64,000 nucleotides of DNA from Nipponacmea schrenckii (lineage: Eukaryota; Mollusca; Gastropoda; Lottiidae), in assembly GCA_030562195.1 (NCBI GenBank), contig CM060203.1, forward strand, positions 10,058,208 to 10,122,207. The letters are read 5' to 3'. The translations under genes and the position numbers were made by a program. Within the stretch, counting starts at the first letter, position 1. Every line of letters starts with the position of its first letter. This document shows, one piece after another, positions 56,952 to 64,000 of the stretch. Under the pieces are notes generated by a model. The model did no database searches. It saw only the letters and a list, made by a program, of their open reading frames with translations, and was not told the origin of the DNA.

Positions 56952-59900
56952 TCTGAAATATATTTACACATTTACAAAATTTAATAGGTGTAGGCCTAGA
57001 TTGAAAGTCGAAAACTTTGCAAAGTTTTATATTAATGTACCTGGCGTTTTTAGGATACGTTATTTTGATTCCGAAGTAACCATTCAGCAAAACTCCAGGT
57101 TTCTGCCGCCATATTGACGTCTTGTGCTGACTTTTTAATTCCAGTACTTCATGGGGCTATATTATTATAATTATAGGCCAAGGTTTTAGAGTCATATGCT
57201 GTCATATTTTCATGATGCAAGTAGTCATAACTGCCCATAATAATATTGAGAATCAATCTGGATATGGCGAAATACTAATCATAAACAAGCGGAATGCTGT
57301 TTGAATTATCAGATTATCAATGTTTCAAAATAAAAAAAACACCTAAACTTCTTTATATGGAATTTTCAATATGATATACCATTGCTATAAAATACTTACT
57401 TACCCACTCGGTGCCTACAACGTTAATGTCAATTTAGAAAATATTTCAAAGTTTATAGTGGGCAATATGGTGACAGTAATTACAAAATCCTTCAAATGAA
57501 TAATAGATTCCATTTACACAGAAAATAATTGAAATGTTGATTGCTTGACACCAATACCGGATATACCGCTTTATGCTCTATAGGCCTACATCTATATTGA
57601 AACACTTAATTAATTACTGTTAAGTCCTGTATTGGTCCATTCTAGATTAATGATATCCATGGTCAAGTCAATCGGGTAAATCGATCTTCGACATAATTAT
57701 TCTACATGTATATTATATATATAATTCTAGCAGACATTTTGAAGAAAGAGTTGTGCAAATATGAGTCTAATAAAGCATAAAGGGAGGTAACCATCTTTCA
57801 ATATTACCTATGGAGGAAATACTACACCATAACTTTGAATTAAAAGGTATAAATTTGCAAACATTTTAATGTAATATTATGATATTATTCTATTATTCCA
57901 TGCCCTGGGGAATGGGTAGACTAAAGTCTTCAGCTATGTCCCTTTTTTAAACCTATGGTGATGTTTAATATTTAAATAAGTCTATGCTAGGATTCGAAGT
58001 ACCAGACCATGATTAACATCATTCTGTTTTCAGAAAACCGCACAATTCGTTCAAAATTACATTAAACTATTAATTTTGCATTCTATTTTTATATAGGTCT
58101 TTTCTCTAAATCACAGTGTCAAGAAAATGACTTTCAAATGCGGATAATTCTGGAGACACCATATGGATTTGAGGGCTCATATTTAGTCGGTGAACTGTCG
58201 ACACCATTACTGATTTGCTCAGCCTAAAAAATTCCCGTTTCTTAGATAAGGTATGATTCGTCAAATAAATGGCGGAGCGGTGCCCCTTTAATTTGAGACA
58301 ACAATAATGTTTTCCTTGTAAGGCATTTAGAAGAATCACTGCACATTAAGAAACAACAATTATTATGAATATAGACCTCAATTTATTCTTTTAAACATAA
58401 CGGTTCATTACACATATACAAGTAACGTTCTCAAGTTTATCTCCATAATAATTGTAGTCTCTTTATAATGTTTCTCTTCTTCAAAAGATTTAAAAAAAAC
58501 TGTTAAATTTTTATTATAGTTAACAATGTCACGACTTGAAAAACGTGACTGTATAGACAGTGCCCATATCGGTATGTATTATCCTCCTTGATATATGATA
58601 TTGATATTCAAGTTCACGTTTGTTTGCAAATAATATAACATGGATAATAAATCCCGTTTACTATTGCTAGTGGTAGAACTGTAGAAGTTGATCGAGTAAA
58701 AAACTTTTAACCCGAATCCATGTGATTACAGACCGGCATGCGTGCTCTAGAACATTTAGATGTCTGTATTATACTATTGCACGTCTTTATTGCTACTACA
58801 AATAGACTGCAGAAATTGTATGAATGGTTGAGTCCATAAAATTCATAAAATTATTTGTAAAAACAATAAATTTCAGATTTTATTTAACAACATTTCAATT
58901 ACCTCTATTTATTTGTAGATAGTCTAAAAGAAAATGGAATAGCCCCTGCTTATCGAAAAAATGCGATATCTATTACTGATAGGCGTTGGCTGTATGAAAA
59001 TGACACAATATGATTATGCATAATGACGTATCATTTTACATCCGTGATCGTCGTCAAGTACACAATAGTATTTGCGTCATGTTTCACCTTTTCTTTAAGG
59101 GCTCATGCAATATTATTTAGAACATAAATTTGACTTAAATTAATCTGCACTGTAGAAGGTAATAAACACCGCATATATAGCCATTTTTTTTAGAATGGGC
59201 CATAGTCAAATAAATGTTTCTTCTCACAGCTGCTCTTAAAGTTGTTTGGCTTGACCACAAGATGAGCTTAAAAAACTAAAGCTAATAGTCTCCGGATTAA
59301 ATTCATGCTTAATTTGCTCATAGGTCTCATTTTATATAGATTGGCCTTTTTTCCACATTACCTGCCTAGGTAGATTCAATTCCATTACTGGTACACGAGT
59401 CGACGTTCCTTAAGTAGGCTTTTTTCGATTAAAAACTTCAAAACGAAATTTTTAAAGAGCTTTTTTGAACGAGAGTCACACTTTGAGTCAGTTCTTGCTA
59501 ATTAAATTTGAGACCTACATAAAACTGAGCATTATGACTTATCCGTAATATTATCTAGTAATATTCTTGGTATAAAAAGGTATTTTAAAAGGCAACCTAC
59601 ATTTAAACAATCTTCCTCGTCTATTTTATTGAAACAGGAAAATATAACCTCTTTGGGGAAATCATAATCTTAACTTTTAGTTGGCGTTGTGATATTTCTT
59701 TTCAAGTAAATGATATGAAAAAAAATCTTGGAAGTGCTAGGTATTCTATGTTGAGGTATGTATGTAAGAACGAGGAGAGGTAGTGAAGCTTACAATTATT
59801 GTTATATGCAAAATTGAGCAGATTATACAGTGTTATAACCATTTAATATTTTTATTTGAGTTCCTATCAACTCAGTCTGTTCAATGAAATATTACATATT

Positions 59901-62900
59901 TTATAATAGTATTATATTGAGTCTGTTAGCGTATGTCCTGTTTCTCATACAATTGCACATTTCGTCCAAAATATCATTATAAAACATTATTATAAAACTA
60001 TTGAAAATCTAGATAAATATTTTGAACGTATTTTGTAAATACATGTATCGTATATACTCACAATCATCTAATCCTTGAGGATTATAATCTACCTTAATGC
60101 CCTAAACAATCCTTCTTTTGACATCATCAAGGGTGGTTACAAGTATCGAAAATTAATATCTTATGACAAATATATATTGAATCATTCAAGATCATATCGC
60201 CCTGATAAGAAACCATAAAATTCACATGAAATTGTCATAGAGCTATTGTCTTTATCTTTAAGCAATCGGAATATTTATACTGCTTTAAAGAACGCATGTT
60301 TTTAGAATTTGAGGAAAAGTGTCCTGTCATTAGGATGGGATAGGAAAATACCGCAATAAAATCAAATGAACACTACACTTCATTAGCTAAATCAGACATA
60401 AAAGTAAATTTAATCTACATTATTTTCATTGTATGTATCTTAGAAATAAGATGTTAATTGGCTACGCCAAACGAATTCACTGAACAAAAGAGAAGAGTAA
60501 GCATTGGGGATATTTAAATAATATACTCAATTCATACTTAGAGAATGATGAGGAAATAAAAAAATGTTATCTAGGCTTTGTCCCTTTAATGTTTCTGTAT
60601 AACTGATATAAATCATATTTCCTTCTTATCAGTAATACCCTAATACCACCCTACTTTCTGTTCTGGTCGAATGATATGTTCATTTATTCATTCAGGATCT
60701 AATGCCCAACTTTTTGGTAAGTCTGTTTAATTTTCTGCTATTATAAACCACATTGATTTGTTATTAAAAAACAAATGACTATTTTTTAGGGATTCAAAAT
60801 ATGCTCATTTGAATTTTTAGTCTGATATTTAATGAATAAGAATATAAATGGATTAAACATTAATCCGTTTATTCAAAAACGTTTGAGTCTCTTATTTGAA
60901 TTCCACCGATATCAGTTCAGTACTTAGTTTTTATCATAATGTTAAAATTGTTTTTGTAATATTTGATAAATCTGTATAATTTTCCTTCCTAAAGAAAAAG
61001 GCATCAGCTCCAACAACGTCAGAAACTATAAGACATGCGTTTTGGTGTCTCTTCTTGTATTAAGGAAATCTTAATGTTAAACATTTTGTGAAAACGATCT
61101 TTTATCTTGACGTATCCTATCAAAATTCAAGTGATATGAGTTATTGTTTTACATTTATCTGCTTAATTATTTACTAAAATTTTCTGATATTTAGTTAACT
61201 TTATTTATATATTGTTGATATACTAATTATAATTGATAACAGTTGACAAACTGTTTGTATTACCTAGCTATCCTTCGTCTTGTAAACAATTCATATTAAA
61301 CTTAGTCGTGTGAATTGAAATGAGTTTTGCATCTTCTTGATATGGGCCACATTGAAAATAAAAGCTATACATATATTTTTGTCACCAGTTAAAATATTGT
61401 GAAATAAATGCCAATTAAAATTTGCCAATTAAAAACCTGTATAGATGTTATTTTGAACACATATTTCGGCAAACCATACCTTTTAGCTTCGTGTGTGTGT
61501 TGTCATACTAGGCATAAAGGGAAATCGAACACTGTTGTAAAGTGCAATTTATTGTTGAGTCTTTACTGAGTAGATCAATTCTAGGGTTATATATCGACAT
61601 TATCATAATGTAATCAAATATAAAACGTATATAGACACCCCACATTGGGTCTTCAAATATATTTATATAGTAGTCATTATCAGAAATAGCCTGACTCTTT
61701 TATAGCCTCCCATTAATATTATGACATGATAAAAGGTTTTATTTTTATATTTTAATCTTATATCCTTGATACACAGGATCATGTGATTCAGCTATTTGAA
61801 TTCAACCTAAAATAGTTAAGTTTTTAGATATGCATTGTTTGATTGGCATCGAAGTTTAAGCGAATTATTATTATTATTATTTTTTGTTTGTTTGTGGAAA
61901 ACTCGTTAGCCCAAACTGTAACTGATAGAGAATATCTGGTCTTAAAATGAATATCTAACATGAAATGTTTGGTTACCCGGAAGTGACTTATTGCATAATG
62001 TCGACAGAATTTGTTCGGGAGCTGTAGAGTGTAATTATGGACCTTTTTCCTCGGGTTACCTTTTTTTATTTTCTTTGTTACAATATATATAGGATGTTCG
62101 AGTGCTAATCGCTCGATCTGAAATTTACAGGATATATAGAGACTGTCACAGCAAATAAGAATGTCTCATCAGAAATTTCGAGTCACTTCCGGTTTGTGCG
62201 TGGGGATTCCGGTTTTTCAAAATCACTTTTTGCAACTCTGTGTCCGGTGTAATAAGCAAATGTTAACAAAACCAGTACAGATTATCTAAAATAAATAATT
62301 TGAATCACCTAAGAAGATAAAAAATAAATTGAAAGTCACGCATGCGGCGTTACATGAGAGTGGCGCATTTTAGCTAAGTTTTATCCGATTTGTATGATTT
62401 TGGTGTCTATTAAAACCTTGTTACTTTATCTAAAACTTGTTGTTAACAGAATTTCGATTTTCGAATTAACATCCCCATTTAAATTTTTGAAAACTCAAAA
62501 GTCTATATTGAGTGATCTTCAATGACCCTGGAATTTTTAATGTATGTTCTTGACCTCAGCACCCATAGGTATGCTATGTTTGGTTGACAAACTTCCGGTT
62601 TTATAGGCTTCTCGAAATGAACATTTTTGGACAACTGTATCTCATTCTCTAACATACACAAAGAGTTGAGTTTTACAAATTATCAATGCCCATTTGGTTT
62701 TATTATTCCCCATCAATATGGATTTCATAATCAAAAAAATACTTGATTTTCTCTTTTAAACGATGTGTGACCAAATTAAACAAAAATTCTATAGAATGGC
62801 AATTTGTTTTAACTATGTTTTATGTGTCATGTATGTATTTGTTTAAAATTACAAATAGGTGGGGCGTAAATGAATTAATAAATAAAATACATTACAAGTT

Positions 62901-64000
62901 AATCTAATAATGTACTTTTTAAAATTTATCTATTTATTTTTAAAAATTGTAAAAGACAAATATAAAATATACCTCCATTTATAGCAGTGAATTCGCAAGT
63001 TACAAAACCGCAAAAAAAAAAACCCTAAAAGATTTGTGGTTAACTGTCGTATTCAAAGCATAGTGCAGTACTCAGCTCTAGTCATATATTTAAAACTGTT
63101 ATTGTACAATATGATGGATCAATACATTCCCCACCCCAACATAATAGTCCAAAAACGCCTTACTTTATTATAAGTCCCGATGTCAAACATTTTGAACAAA
63201 GGATATTTTAACAGGCGAATTGTTAAAACCTTAATATTTGATCATTTTAGAATATTCAAAACTATATGCATACTGCAATTCAAAAGCAAACAACTTTAAC
63301 AAGAACAATATCCAAGATAGTACCTGATTGTGATATCTATGTCTTGGTTGTACGTGTAGTTGATAATATGTGCGCTATTTCAAACAAAGTACACAATTTG
63401 CTGACGTGTTATAGAAGCCCAAAAGTTGAATATTATAAGGAATTGAAGTGCTGTTACTTTAGTTTGCTGGATCTGTAGCTTCGTGAGAAAGGTTTTATGT
63501 AGTCGTTTACAATATGTTTTTATGTAGTCCATTGCAATGTGTTCGATATTCTTTTTGCACTACGTTTTCGTCTCATTTGACAGTCATAAATGGTCAGATC
63601 CAGCTTCCCTAATATTTGTCGACCTCTGTTAACTCTAGTCTGATAAGAAAATAAGGTCAAGATGGGATTAAGTCACAGGGTCAGAAATAAGGGCAAGTTA
63701 TTTACAATACTTAAGTAGAATCAGTGTTATTTAGCGATAAAAAGCATTGACTATCTCTTGTCATCATGCTATTTAACATAGAATTAAAAGATTCGTTCTT
63801 TTTTATGATACCTTGATATGAGGCTTTTATGACTAAACGTAATAGGGATATGGTTCTCGCCCTTATACCTAACATATCATAGACATATGATTTTGTGATA
63901 CATAACGTGATAAAGATATGCGACTTGAATAAACAGCATCTGAGATTATGGTGTAAGAACCAATAAACAAAAACCAAAAACAAGCTGGCATAAACACTAT
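56952..64000. other. intergenic or intronic DNA, no gene seen
   Basis: AT-rich sequence without a recognisable exon, transposase or array. Small open frames at 58106-58339, 63266-63478 and 63711-63983 show no domain. A lone GTGCCCCTTTAA at about 58289 resembles the end of the MITE at 24031, but its partner end was not found. An upstream 5' exon of the secreted peptide gene may lie here. Confidence 0.4.

Noticed and set aside
58106..58339. 77-residue minus-strand frame ending near a GTGCCCCTTTAA
   Set aside because: The end resembles the MITE at 24031, but the partner end is not found; neither a gene nor a complete element can be supported.

Overview
The window looks like a stretch of an AT-rich, intron-bearing animal genome, most likely a marine invertebrate and plausibly a mollusc. 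Host genes are split by GT...AG introns. The non-genic DNA is full of tRNA-derived SINEs, MITEs, a Tc1-like transposon, a LINE fragment, a Penelope-like element and long minisatellites. Nothing in it is bacterial: no operons of host genes, no CRISPR array, no recognisable rRNA or tRNA gene. The mollusc assignment is an inference from repeat style and not proven by any one gene.

Layout. 1-2102: the 3' end of a host gene (four exons, + strand) with a Cys-rich zinc-type motif and UIM-like helices, followed by about 5 kb of 3' UTR or intergenic DNA. 7.2-8.2 kb: a diverged long-TIR element. 8.8-11.8 kb: a 47-bp minisatellite interrupted by a 5'-truncated Penelope-like retroelement. 14-15.7 kb: a decayed LINE reverse transcriptase (minus strand). 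16.2 kb: a small hairpin MITE. 20-21.1 kb: a 23-bp minisatellite. 23.1 and 24.0 kb: two MITEs. 24.9 kb: a SINE. 26.2-27 kb: a degenerate tandem repeat. 29.3 kb: a 57-bp-arm hairpin. 33.2-40.5 kb: a virus-like mobile element (below). 46.6-54.1 kb: a 13-exon type I membrane protein gene with an SEA-like and an EGF-like region, carrying a Tc1 element and two SINE copies in introns. 56.7-56.95 kb: a small secreted, possibly amidated peptide gene (minus strand). 57-64 kb: no gene seen.

The main discovery is at 33238-40536: a 7,299-bp insertion related to Polinton/Maverick elements and adintoviruses (packaging ATPase, basic core-like protein, integrase N-terminus). It is built as a fold-back: two 2.77-kb inverted arms that differ, as far as I can see, by one base in a poly(A) run, around a 1.75-kb unique centre. 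Both outer ends start 5'-AG and the whole is flanked by a perfect 6-bp target-site duplication (TTCACG). Integration by the usual Polinton-type mechanism therefore happened to the already folded-back molecule. The structure is that of a snap-back (copy-back) defective genome: synthesis ran from one terminus through the ATPase, two further genes and into the integrase, stopped just before the integrase catalytic core, and returned to the same terminus. The other half (rest of integrase, and any DNA polymerase, protease and capsid genes) is missing.

Within the element the arms carry two intact copies each of a PC4-like single-stranded-DNA-binding-type protein (two PC4-like repeats in one chain) and a 320-residue Cys-rich protein. 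The centre carries a complete packaging ATPase, a 110-residue basic/hydrophobic protein and a 233-residue protein, tightly packed with TAATG stop-start overlaps. Each terminus has a cluster of SOX-type ACAATG motifs and a 41-bp direct repeat with E-boxes, followed by a good TATA box.
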